A DNA stretch of 64,000 nt from Paenibacillus riograndensis SBR5. Lineage in GTDB: Bacteria > Bacillota > Bacilli > Paenibacillales > Paenibacillaceae. The notes under the pieces were generated by a model that did not search any database, was not told where the DNA came from, and saw only the letters and a list, made by a program, of their open reading frames with translations. The stretch spans positions 3,765,187-3,829,186 of the forward strand of contig NZ_LN831776.1 in NCBI RefSeq assembly GCF_000981585.1, given 5' to 3'. A program made the position numbers and the translations under genes. Shown here piece by piece: positions 50,634 to 59,161 of the stretch. Numbering within the stretch: the stretch's first letter is position 1; every line of letters starts with the position of its first letter.

Positions 50634-51533
50634 CTACAGATTCGCCCGCCGTTTCTTCAGCATCCTTGCCGGAGGAACAAAATGCAGCTTACCCAGCAGC
50701 TCCGAGGCAACGATGCCCAGCAGAACCAGCGCTGCGCCTGTGTAGCCTTGGAGGGAGAGCTTCTCATGCACGAACCAGTAGCCGAAGAAGGCAGCGAAGA
50801 CAGGCTCCAGGGCGAAGATCAGGCCGGTGCGGGTCGGTGAGGTGTGCTTCTGGGCCACGGGCTGGAGGATGAAGCCGCAGGCGCTGCAGAAGATGCCGAG
50901 GGCGAGAACAGCAATCCAGCCGGGCAGGGTGGCCGGCAGCGAAGGTGTCTCGAAGACGGCCGACAGAATCAGGGCATAGCCTCCGGCGAAGCCGAGCTGC
51001 AGAATGCCGATGTTCAGCGAGTCGCCGGTCTTGACCGCCCGGGCTGTGACCAGGATCTGCACCGCATAGAACACGGCAGACAAGATACAGAGAAGGTCGC
51101 CGGGACGGACCTGCAGTGAGCCGTTCAGCGTAAGCAACCCGATGCCGCTGATGGCGAGAATAGCGCCGAAGAGCTGCGGGGGCGCGACTCTTTTTTTGAA
51201 GACCAGAACCTCCAGCATGGGGACGAACACCACGGTTAGCGCTACGAGGAAGCCGGCATTCGAGGTCGTGGTCGTCTTTAGCCCGAAGGTGATGCAGGTG
51301 AAGACTCCGAGCAGGAGGAAACCCAGCAATGCCCCATATTTCACTGTCCGGGCATCTACTGTTCTAAGGCGCTTGTGAAACAAAACCGCTGCCAGGATAA
51401 AAGCAAGCCCAAAGCGCAGCGCAATGAGGTTGAACTCTCCGAGCGACCCCAGACCCATCTTCATGAACAGGTAAGAAGAGCCCCAGAACATAGTTACTAC
51501 AAAAAGCATCAGCTCAGCCTTAAGCGGCTTCAT
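50634..51533 (-). CDS. EamA/DMT-family transporter
   Basis: The 299-residue membrane protein has about ten hydrophobic segments in two EamA repeats (LFVVTMFWGSSYLFMKMGLG in the first; QPVAQKHTSPTRTGLIFALEPVFAAFFG in the second, in parts) and the Pro/Glu EPVFA motif of the family. It probably exports an amino acid or other metabolite. The start at 51533 is chosen for its AAGGATG upstream and family-like N-terminus; ATG 51554 is an alternative. It is divergent from a LysR gene that may control it. Confidence 0.82.
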   Translation of the reverse strand: MKPLKAELMLFVVTMFWGSSYLFMKMGLGSLGEFNLIALRFGLAFILAAVLFHKRLRTVDARTVKYGALLGFLLLGVFTCITFGLKTTTTSNAGFLVALTVVFVPMLEVLVFKKRVAPPQLFGAILAISGIGLLTLNGSLQVRPGDLLCILSAVFYAVQILVTARAVKTGDSLNIGILQLGFAGGYALILSAVFETPSLPATLPGWIAVLALGIFCSACGFILQPVAQKHTSPTRTGLIFALEPVFAAFFGYWFVHEKLSLQGYTGAALVLLGIVASELLGKLHFVPPARMLKKRRANL

Positions 51534-51665
51534 TCCTTCATCATCCTTCATCATTCCAAGTTGCAAGCCACTATAGTATAATATGCTCGAATACATAAGT
51601 TAACTGAATGTTTATCATAGAATACATGAGTAAAACTCATGTAATTTCAGGAGGTGCACAGCAGT

Positions 51666-52532
51666 TTGAGCATCAGCAAATACGAGGTGTTTCTCAAGGT
51701 GGTGGAGCTGGGAAGCCTGACCCGGGCCGCAGAGGTGCTGGGCTTCACCCAATCCGGCATCAGCCATACGATCAGCAGTCTGGAATCGGAGTTTGGCTTC
51801 ACTCTGCTGCTGAGAAACCGCTCGGGAGTCAGGCTGACAGTCAACGGTGAGCAGGTGGTTCAGCCCATCCGGGAGATCATGAAATGGAATGAGCAGCTGA
51901 AGCAGCAGGTCGCAGATATCCATGGCCTGGAGACAGGAACGATTACCATCGGTACCTTCACCAGCGTTTCGGTTCACTGGCTGCCGGGAATGATTAAGCA
52001 GTTCCGTGAAGAATATCCGTATATCGAATTCAAGCTGATGGAAGGCGGTTACCTGGAAATTGAGCAGTGGATCGAGGCTGGAGTGGTGGATTTCGGGTTT
52101 ATCTCTTTGCCCACAAGGGAGAACTTCGAGGTGTTTCCGCTGAAGCAGGACCGGATGCTGGCCATCCTCTCCAAGGAGCATCCCCTGAGCAAGGCCCCCT
52201 ATATGCCGCTTGCGCAAATCGCCCATGAGGATTTCATTATCCCGAAGGCAGGTTCGGATTACGATGTCAGAAGGGTGCTGGAAAAGGCAGCGATCAAGCC
52301 GAATATCAAATTCTCGGCCGGGGATGATTATGCCATTATCGCCATGGTGGAAAACGGGCTTGGCATCAGTATTCTGCCGGAACTGGTCATCCAGCGCCAG
52401 AACCATAACGTCGCCATGCTGGAGCTTGAAGAACGCAGCTTCCGTTCACTGGGCATTGCCGTGCATTCCATGAGACATGCTTCACCGGCGGCCAAAAGGT
52501 TCCTGGGGCATGTCCAGTCCTGGTTCAAATAG
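51666..52532 (+). CDS. LysR-family transcriptional regulator
   Basis: The 288-residue protein has the LysR helix-turn-helix (LTRAAEVLGFTQSGISHTISSLESEFG in parts) and effector domain. The TTG at 51666 is chosen because GGAGGTG lies nine bases upstream; a GTG at 51654 overlaps that site. It is divergent from the DMT exporter, a common pairing in which the regulator induces the exporter in response to its substrate. Confidence 0.85.
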   Translation: MSISKYEVFLKVVELGSLTRAAEVLGFTQSGISHTISSLESEFGFTLLLRNRSGVRLTVNGEQVVQPIREIMKWNEQLKQQVADIHGLETGTITIGTFTSVSVHWLPGMIKQFREEYPYIEFKLMEGGYLEIEQWIEAGVVDFGFISLPTRENFEVFPLKQDRMLAILSKEHPLSKAPYMPLAQIAHEDFIIPKAGSDYDVRRVLEKAAIKPNIKFSAGDDYAIIAMVENGLGISILPELVIQRQNHNVAMLELEERSFRSLGIAVHSMRHASPAAKRFLGHVQSWFK

Positions 52533-52535
52533 GGA

Positions 52536-52579
52536 TTGACGGCAACCCGTCTTCGTGAGAGAATGTACGCGTGTACATT
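52536..52579 (+). promoter_or_regulatory. Promoter with LacI-type operator
   Basis: TTGACG, 17 bases, GAGAAT forms a plausible promoter. AATGTAC-gcgt-GTACATT (52562-52579), a perfect 7-bp-arm palindrome, overlaps the -10 box and lies about 48 bases before the LacI gene, as expected for autorepression. Confidence 0.6.
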
Positions 52580-52626
52580 ATGCTGTATTTGATAAGAGCG
52601 CAGGTCCCCATAACGATTTAGAAAGG

Positions 52627-53679
52627 ATGATTGCTATCGCAAGCCGCAAAGAAGTTGCCGAGCTTGCCGGAGTTTCCGAAGCGACAGTCTCCCGTGTGCT
52701 GAACAATGTCGGTCCGCTCAAGGAAAAGACGAAGGAGAAGGTTCTTGCAGCCGCCAGGGAGCTGGGATATACGCCCAGCTCGCTTGCCCGCAGCTTTGCC
52801 CGCAGGCGCAGCGGCAACCTGGGCGTCATCATGCCCTATCTGCCCAAAGCCCGGTTGTTCTCCGCATATTATTTCTCCGAGATTCTGAGCGGAATCGGCA
52901 GCCGGGCCAGGGAAGAAGGGTATGATCTGCTGATGATCTTCCGCGATGCCGATGAGCCGCTGGATTACTGCGGGCTCTTCCGTATGCGCAAGGTGGATGC
53001 CTGCATTGTGCTGGGCGCTAAGGAAGAGGCCGGAGAGCTTGCCGCGCTGCGGCAGCTGAAGCAGGAAGGGCATCCCTACTGTCTCATCAACCAGCATTTT
53101 GCGGGTGAGGGATTCCATGAGGTGGATGCCGATCATGTGGAAGGCTGCCAGCTTGCGGTGAAGCATCTGCTGCAGCAGGGCTTCACCAGAATTGCTTTCC
53201 TGAATGGGCCGCTGGCCTATTCCAACAGCCGGGACCGGCTGGAAGGATATATGCGGGCATTTCAGGAGGCAGGCATTCCGGCAGACCCTTCGCTTTTGTT
53301 CGAAGGGAATTTCAGCCGCAGAAGCGGAATTGCGGCTGCACAGGCTATTGCCCCACAGCTGGAGCGCATTGAGGCTGTGGCGGCAGCCAATGACCGGATG
53401 GCCATTGGCCTGCAGCAAGGCCTCCGGGAGCTGGGCATCCCCGCAGAGTGGATGCCGGCGATCGTCGGCTATGACGATTCGGATGCCGCAGAGCTTACAA
53501 CACCCGCCCTTAGCAGCGTGCGGGTACCCTTTTATCAGCTGGGGGAAATTGCTGCAGCCAAAGTGCTGGAACTGCCGGAGAGCGGAAGCAGGGATACGGA
53601 GCAGGAGACTATCCATGTGAAGCTTCCCGCCAAGCTTATTGTGCGTGCTTCATCATTAAGATTAGGAGGGATTCAATGA
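52627..53679 (+). CDS. LacI-family sugar repressor
   Basis: The 351-residue protein has the LacI helix-turn-helix and hinge (SRKEVAELAGVSEATVSRVLNN, in parts; LGYTPSSLARSFARRRS) and the periplasmic-binding-like sugar domain ending in the Val-Arg-Val-Pro core (SSVRVPFYQLGEIAA). It overlaps the first dehydrogenase gene by four bases and an operator-like palindrome precedes it, so it should repress the operon it leads. The start is odd: AGAAAGG touches the ATG at 52627, leaving no spacer, while an ATC codon nine bases further would have ideal spacing. Confidence 0.85.
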   Translation: MIAIASRKEVAELAGVSEATVSRVLNNVGPLKEKTKEKVLAAARELGYTPSSLARSFARRRSGNLGVIMPYLPKARLFSAYYFSEILSGIGSRAREEGYDLLMIFRDADEPLDYCGLFRMRKVDACIVLGAKEEAGELAALRQLKQEGHPYCLINQHFAGEGFHEVDADHVEGCQLAVKHLLQQGFTRIAFLNGPLAYSNSRDRLEGYMRAFQEAGIPADPSLLFEGNFSRRSGIAAAQAIAPQLERIEAVAAANDRMAIGLQQGLRELGIPAEWMPAIVGYDDSDAAELTTPALSSVRVPFYQLGEIAAAKVLELPESGSRDTEQETIHVKLPAKLIVRASSLRLGGIQ

Positions 53680-54836
53680 AACAGCTGCGCATCGGAATGA
53701 TTGGATACAAGTTCATGGGCAAGGCGCACAGCAATGCTTACCGGAGTCTGCCGATGTTTTTCCCGAAGGCGTTGAAGCCGGAGATGGCGGTGCTATGCGG
53801 CCGGAATGCCGTTGATCTGCAGGAGGCCGCAGCCCGGCTGGGCTGGTCGGATACCGTAACCGATTGGAGAGAACTGGTTGGCCGCGACGATATTGATCTA
53901 ATTGATATCAACGCGCCCAGTGATGCGCATAAGGAGATTGCACTGGCCGCGGCGAAGGCCGGAAAGCATATTTTTTGCGAGAAGCCCCTGGCCCTGACAC
54001 TTGCGGATTCCCGTGAAATGCTGGAGGCTGCAGAGGAAGCCGGGGTTATGCATATGGTTGGCTTCAACTACCGTTTCTCTCCGGCGGTTCGCCTGGCCAA
54101 GCGGCTGGTGGAGAGCGGACGGCTGGGACAAATCTATCATTTCCGGGCCTGGTTTCTGCAGGACTGGATTCTGGATCCCGAATTTCCGCTGGTATGGAGG
54201 CTGCAGAAGGAGATTGCCGGTTCCGGTTCTCACGGCGACCTCGGGGCGCATCTGATTGACCTCGCCCATTTTCTGGTCGGCGACATGAAAGAGGTCATCG
54301 GTATGAGTGAAACCTTCATCAAGGAGCGACCTTTGGCTGCCGAGATGACGGGCCTCAGTGCCAAGGCGAGTGCCGGTGCTCCAAGAGGACCGGTGACCGT
54401 AGATGATGCCACGCTGTTCCTGGCGCGGTTTGCAAACGGTGCCATCGGCAGTTTTGAGGCTACGCGTTTTGCTGCCGGCCACCGCTCGACCAATTCCTTT
54501 GAGATCAATGGCAGTCTTGGGAGTGTGAAATTTGATTTCGAACGGATGAATGAGCTTGAGGTCTATCTGACCTCTGACGAGGAGGATGTGCAGGGCTTCC
54601 GGCGGGTACTCGCCACAGATCCGGCCCATGATTATGCCGAAGCCTGGTGGCCGCCGGGACATACAATCGGTTTTGAGCATACCTTCATTCATGAATTTCT
54701 GGAGCTGGCATCGGCTGCCGCAGAAGGCCGCCAGCCGGTGCCGAATTTTCACGATGGCGTGAAATGCCAGGCGGTGCTGGAAGCCGTGGAACGGTCAGTG
54801 CAGGAGCGGCGCTGGGTTGAACTGTCTGAAATGTAA
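53676..54836 (+). CDS. Gfo/Idh/MocA-family dehydrogenase (1)
   Basis: The 386-residue NAD(P)-dependent oxidoreductase has the N-terminal Rossmann start RIGMIGYKFMGKAHSNAYR, the EKP motif (HIFCEKPLALT) whose Lys is catalytic, and GSHGDLGAHLIDLAHFLVG in the C-terminal domain. Such enzymes oxidise a hydroxyl on a sugar, inositol or glycoside. It is followed by a ThuA-like gene and a second dehydrogenase, a set seen in routes that pass through 3-keto sugars. AGGAGG precedes the start. Confidence 0.87.
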   Translation: MKQLRIGMIGYKFMGKAHSNAYRSLPMFFPKALKPEMAVLCGRNAVDLQEAAARLGWSDTVTDWRELVGRDDIDLIDINAPSDAHKEIALAAAKAGKHIFCEKPLALTLADSREMLEAAEEAGVMHMVGFNYRFSPAVRLAKRLVESGRLGQIYHFRAWFLQDWILDPEFPLVWRLQKEIAGSGSHGDLGAHLIDLAHFLVGDMKEVIGMSETFIKERPLAAEMTGLSAKASAGAPRGPVTVDDATLFLARFANGAIGSFEATRFAAGHRSTNSFEINGSLGSVKFDFERMNELEVYLTSDEEDVQGFRRVLATDPAHDYAEAWWPPGHTIGFEHTFIHEFLELASAAAEGRQPVPNFHDGVKCQAVLEAVERSVQERRWVELSEM

Positions 54837-54875
54837 TGGACTATATGCAATGATTCGGGAGAAGGAGTGATAATA

Positions 54876-55601
54876 ATGAAAAAAGCATTAATCGTATGGG
54901 GCGGCTGGGATGGACATGAACCGGAGCAGGTTGCCGGAGTGTTCGCCGGACTTTTGCGGGAAGCACAGTTCGATGTCGAGGTTGCCAATACGCTGGAAGC
55001 CTTCGCTGACGGCGAAAAGCTGCTGGGCCTGGATCTGATTGTGCCGGTCTGGACGATGGGGGAAATCTCACAGGAGCTGGTCAACAATGTGTCGGCAGCA
55101 GTTCAGAATGGAACCGGACTCGCGGGCTGCCATGGCGGGATGTGTGATTCGTTCCGCACGAATGTGGACTGGCAGTTCATGACTGGCGGGCAATGGGTTG
55201 CCCATCCCGGCAATGACGGTGTGCAGTATAAGGTAGAAATCTGCCAAAGCTCCAGCCCGCTGACCAAAGGCATTGAAGATTTTGATGTCACCTCTGAGCA
55301 ATATTATCTGCATATCGACCCGGCTGTGGAGGTGCTTGCCACCACACGGTTCCCGGTGATCCAAGGGCCACACGCCACGAACAAGGCAGTGGATATGCCT
55401 GTGGTCTGGACCAAACGCTGGGGTCAGGGGCGGGTCTATTACAACTCGCTGGGTCACCACGCTGACATCGTGGAGCTGCCGCCTGTGAAGGAACTGATGC
55501 GGCGGGGGCTGCTCTGGGCGGCAGAGGGCAAGCAGGAGGCTGCGGCGAACCCGAAGCAAATGGCGGGGGCCTACAGCGGCATGGCGGACAGCCAATTATA
55601 A
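54876..55601 (+). CDS. ThuA-like domain protein (trehalose-utilisation family)
   Basis: The 241-residue protein has the ThuA fold, a class-I glutamine-amidotransferase-like domain, with ALIVWGGWDGHEPEQVAG, GLAGCHGGMCDSFR and HPGNDGVQYKVEI. The nucleophile-elbow-like GCHGG is kept. ThuA with ThuB (a MocA dehydrogenase) takes part in use of trehalose and other disaccharides through 3-keto intermediates. Start ATG 54876 follows AAGGAGTG. It lies between two MocA dehydrogenase genes. Confidence 0.82.
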   Translation: MKKALIVWGGWDGHEPEQVAGVFAGLLREAQFDVEVANTLEAFADGEKLLGLDLIVPVWTMGEISQELVNNVSAAVQNGTGLAGCHGGMCDSFRTNVDWQFMTGGQWVAHPGNDGVQYKVEICQSSSPLTKGIEDFDVTSEQYYLHIDPAVEVLATTRFPVIQGPHATNKAVDMPVVWTKRWGQGRVYYNSLGHHADIVELPPVKELMRRGLLWAAEGKQEAAANPKQMAGAYSGMADSQL

Positions 55602-55619
55602 GGCGGGAGCGATCAGGAG

Positions 55620-56723
55620 ATGAAAAAAGTCAAGGTGGGCGTCATCGGCTGCGGCAAGATCAGCAGCATCTATATGGAGAATTGTCAAAAGTTTGCGATT
55701 CTGGACCTTTCCGCGTGCGCGGACATGGACCCGGCGCGGGCGGCAGAGCAGGCAGCCGCTTACGGAATCCCAAACGTCTACACCGTAGAACAGCTGCTCG
55801 CAGACCCGGAAATTGAGATCGTAATCAATTTAACCATTCCGGCTGCGCATGCCGAGATTAGTCTGCGGGCACTGGAGGCCGGCAAGCATGTCTATGTTGA
55901 GAAACCGCTGGCGGTTACCAGAGAGGAAGGACGCAAGGTGCTGGAAGCAGCCAGAGCCAATGGACTGCTGGTTGGCAGCGCCCCGGAAACCTTTCTGGGT
56001 GCCGGAATCCAGACTGCGCTGAAGATGATTGAGGATGGCGTGATCGGCAAGCCGGTGGCGGCGACATCGTTCATGATGAGCAGAGGGCATGAGTTTTGGC
56101 ATCCTGACCCGGAATTCTATTATGCCGCAGGCGGGGGGCCAATGTTCGATATGGGGCCTTATTATTTGACCGCACTCGTTCAGCTCCTTGGCCCCATCCG
56201 CACGGTAGCAGGCATAACCGGTAAAGCGTTGGCAGAACGGACAATTACGAGTGAGAAAAAAGCAGGCAAAAAAATTCCGGTGGACATCCCGACCCATGTT
56301 GCCGGGACGCTGCAATTCAGCAGCGGCGCAATCGCAACGCTGATCATGAGCTTCGATGTGTTCGGCGGCAGCGATCTGCCGCCGATTGAGATCTACGGTA
56401 CGGAAGGATCACTTCAAGTGCCCGATCCCAACACCTTCGGCGGTACTGTTAAATACCGCCGAATGGGAGAAAGTGAATGGCGCGAACAGCCGCTCCTGCC
56501 CGGCTACGACCAGAATACGCGGGGGATCGGTCCCGCGGATATGGCTTACGCCATCCGTACCGGCCGTCCACACCGGGCCAGCGGAGAGCTGGCCTACCAT
56601 GTGCTGGAGGCCATGTGGGCTTTTCATGATTCCTCCGACTCGAAGCATTTCTACGAAATGGAGAGCAGCTGCGGGCGTCCGTCTCCGCTTCCTCCGGGGC
56701 TTGCGCCGTATACACTCGACTAA
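55620..56723 (+). CDS. Gfo/Idh/MocA-family dehydrogenase (2)
   Basis: The 367-residue protein has the Rossmann start KVGVIGCGKISSIYMEN, the EKP motif (HVYVEKPLAVT) and the C-terminal FDMGPYYLTALVQLLG, all typical of MocA enzymes. It is the last gene of the LacI-led operon and is followed by a terminator. It shares the family but not close similarity with the dehydrogenases at 53676 and 59162, so distinct steps or substrates are likely. Confidence 0.87.
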   Translation: MKKVKVGVIGCGKISSIYMENCQKFAILDLSACADMDPARAAEQAAAYGIPNVYTVEQLLADPEIEIVINLTIPAAHAEISLRALEAGKHVYVEKPLAVTREEGRKVLEAARANGLLVGSAPETFLGAGIQTALKMIEDGVIGKPVAATSFMMSRGHEFWHPDPEFYYAAGGGPMFDMGPYYLTALVQLLGPIRTVAGITGKALAERTITSEKKAGKKIPVDIPTHVAGTLQFSSGAIATLIMSFDVFGGSDLPPIEIYGTEGSLQVPDPNTFGGTVKYRRMGESEWREQPLLPGYDQNTRGIGPADMAYAIRTGRPHRASGELAYHVLEAMWAFHDSSDSKHFYEMESSCGRPSPLPPGLAPYTLD

Positions 56724-56796
56724 CATGAGCGGACCTTTTAGAAACTTAATTTCAGTATGAGTGATTTGTAAGGATTCGAAATTCTGCAGTAATAGC

Positions 56797-56834
56797 ACAG
56801 CACCGCTCACACTACCGTGAACGGTGCTGTTTTG
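56797..56834 (+). terminator. Terminator after LacI-led operon
   Basis: ACAGCACCG and CGGTGCTGT pair and TTTT follows. The following stretch to 57012 holds no gene that I can support. Confidence 0.75.
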
Positions 56835-57012
56835 ATAGTCTGGGAAATCAACGGATCTCCTGTCCGCATCAATAGCTGGTGGGTGAGAACGAAACCTGTA
56901 AGCATCAGCAGAGGAGCAGAAGGAGGTGAGCAAAATTTCCGGTCTCGCGCTCAACTCGATTTGACCTATTCGTCAGGCGGGCGATAGAATGTGCGCCCCA
57001 AGTCTCCCGGAT

Positions 57013-57110
57013 AGGCGAATATCTTGCACGTTGTACAACAATGTTCACGCCCAGCCCCCAAAACGGGCGAACATCTTGCCTATTGTACCAACAATCCGCA
57101 CTTTGTAAGC
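57013..57110. repeat. Two 52-bp-spaced palindromic repeats
   Basis: Cores start at 57024 (TTGCAC-gtt-GTACAACA) and 57076 (TTGCCTATTGTACCAACA), 52 bases apart, each preceded by GGCGAAtATCT or GGCGAAcATCT. They belong to the same family as the array at 38739. A further worn unit may precede them near 56990. Confidence 0.65.
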
Positions 57111-57230
57111 TCCAGCTTTACATGTTTTTTTTCAACCCAAAGTATACTTTTGTTCCAGGCTCCGGCCCAAGCTATCAGGGATCAGGGGAACGTTTTTTGG
57201 CGGATAGATATCCTTTGGCTGGAGCAGCAT

Positions 57231-58127
57231 TTACATTTTTCTCGCGACGGAGGGAGTTAGTCCCTTGTACTGTTTGTAGAGCTTGGTGAAGTAATTGGGA
57301 TTGTCACAGCCGACTTTGCCGGCAATTTCAGTGATGGTCAAATCCGTCTCCAACAGCAGCCGCTCGGCTTCATTGACCCGGTAGAGGTTTACGTAATCAA
57401 TGAAGGTGCGTCCGGTCAGCTTTTTGAAGGTTTTGCAGAAGTGATAGGGATTCAGATTCACGAATCTGGCAGCGCTTTCGATGGTGATTTTCTCATCCAG
57501 ATGCTGTTCCAGATATTCCAGCAGCGGTTTGAAGCGTTCGCGGTTGACCGAGTAGCGTTCGCGGTGATGCCTGTCAGACATCCGCTGAGGCGGAAAGGTC
57601 CGCGAGAGCAGAGTGAAGAACAGATGAAGCTGGTTTTTGACAACCAATTGAAAAGCAGGGCTTTTGTCCCGGACTTCTTGGATAAGCGATTCAAGCAAAG
57701 GGTAATAGGTGCTGCATACCGGGTTCTGCTCTACAGGCTTAACCGGAAACCGGTAGAGATTATTCAAGTAGGGTGCCACAAACTGTTCGTGTTGGGAATC
57801 CTGATAACGGTCCTTGAACAGGGACGCATGAAACACAATGGACACGAATGCGATATCGCCGTTGATCAAGCTGTATCCGACATGAAGCCCGCCGGAAGGT
57901 ACAATGATTACGTCACCGGGTCCGGCTTCATAGGGTCTGCTGTCCACATGAAAAATCGCTCTGCCCTTCTGCATCACAATAATTTCGAAATGCTCATGCC
58001 AATGCAAAAAAAGAATGTTCTGCTCCGCTTTGGCGTCCCGGCACTGATTGAAAAACAAGCGGAACGGATAGGTCTTCTCTTCAAGCTGAGGATACTCCTT
58101 CAGCTCCTTCGGATAAGTCACGGCCAC
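57231..58127 (-). CDS. AraC-family regulator with cupin sensor (1)
   Basis: The 298-residue protein has an N-terminal cupin domain (LHWHEHFEIIVMQKGRAIFHV in parts, GDVIIVPSGGLHVG) and two C-terminal helix-turn-helix units (IESAARFVNLNPYHFCKTFKKLTG; ITEIAGKVGCDNPNYFTKLYKQYKGLTP, in parts). It probably senses a sugar and activates the divergent isomerase/dehydrogenase pair. GTG start at 58127 follows GGGAG. Confidence 0.87.
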   Translation of the reverse strand: MAVTYPKELKEYPQLEEKTYPFRLFFNQCRDAKAEQNILFLHWHEHFEIIVMQKGRAIFHVDSRPYEAGPGDVIIVPSGGLHVGYSLINGDIAFVSIVFHASLFKDRYQDSQHEQFVAPYLNNLYRFPVKPVEQNPVCSTYYPLLESLIQEVRDKSPAFQLVVKNQLHLFFTLLSRTFPPQRMSDRHHRERYSVNRERFKPLLEYLEQHLDEKITIESAARFVNLNPYHFCKTFKKLTGRTFIDYVNLYRVNEAERLLLETDLTITEIAGKVGCDNPNYFTKLYKQYKGLTPSVARKM

Positions 58128-58245
58128 TTCAACTCCCGCAATATTCAGCTATTTTTACACAAGATAAGAAGAGATTTCGCAGCAAATGAGCTATATACTT
58201 GCATTGCTGAACTAACTATAAACCAATATTGGAGTGGTAGACAAG

Positions 58246-59133
58246 ATGCATGATTCCCTTAGAATCGGAACACTGGTCGGAGCACCGGATGCAGTGCGGG
58301 TAATCCCGCAGATCGTGAAGCATGGTTTTGAATCCTTCAGTCTCACGTTCTGGCAGACCACAGGAGCAACGGATTTGGCGGAGACCGCAGCACGGGTGCG
58401 GGAGCTGGCTGCTGAACATGATTTCATCATTTCGTCGGTTGGCATTTTTGGCAACCCGTTGACCGGCACTGGCGATAATGCAGATGCACTTGCAAGCTGG
58501 GAACGGCTCATCGACCATGCCCATTTATTCGGTACCGATATGGTATCCGGGTTCACAGGAAGACTGACCGGACAGTCCATCGACGAGTCTATTCCGAAGT
58601 TTGCGGAAGTATTTGGAGAGCTGTCCAAGCGGGCGGCCGACAAGGGACTCCGGATTGCTTTTGAAAATTGTTCAATGGGCGGGGATTGGCAGACAGGAGA
58701 TTGGAATATCGCCCACAATCCGGCAGCCTGGGAGAAAATGTTCAACGCTGTTCCGGCGGACAACATCGGACTGGAATGGGAGCCATGTCATCAGATGGTG
58801 GCGCTGATTGATCCGATTCCGCAGCTGCGTAAATGGACAGACAAAATCTTTCACGTGCATGGCAAGGACGCAACGATTGCCTGGGATATTGTCAGGGAAT
58901 ACGGCATTCATGGTCCACAACCCTATGTCTGGCACCGGACACCTGGCTTTGGCGACACGAACTGGACAGATGTGATTAGCATTCTGCGGCAGGCCGGTTA
59001 CAAGGGTACCATCGACATTGAAGGCTGGCATGATCCCGTCTACCGGGACGAATTGGAAATGACCGGTCAAGTCCATGCGCTGAATTATTTGAAGCATTGC
59101 CGGGGAGGCAGCTTCATTCCTAATCCAATCTAA
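58246..59133 (+). CDS. Sugar phosphate isomerase/epimerase-like TIM-barrel protein
   Basis: The 295-residue protein has the xylose-isomerase-like barrel with metal-site regions IAFENCSMGG, LEWEPCHQMV, KIFHVHGKDAT and DIEGWHDP, where Glu, His and Asp bind a divalent metal. Members epimerise or isomerise keto sugars, inosose or related compounds. The ATG at 58246 is used with GGAG at 58231; a GTG at 58234 lies inside that site. It is co-transcribed with the MocA dehydrogenase that follows and divergent from an AraC regulator. Confidence 0.85.
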   Translation: MHDSLRIGTLVGAPDAVRVIPQIVKHGFESFSLTFWQTTGATDLAETAARVRELAAEHDFIISSVGIFGNPLTGTGDNADALASWERLIDHAHLFGTDMVSGFTGRLTGQSIDESIPKFAEVFGELSKRAADKGLRIAFENCSMGGDWQTGDWNIAHNPAAWEKMFNAVPADNIGLEWEPCHQMVALIDPIPQLRKWTDKIFHVHGKDATIAWDIVREYGIHGPQPYVWHRTPGFGDTNWTDVISILRQAGYKGTIDIEGWHDPVYRDELEMTGQVHALNYLKHCRGGSFIPNPI

Positions 59134-59161
59134 TGGAAGAAAAGAAAGAGGTGAATCTCCG

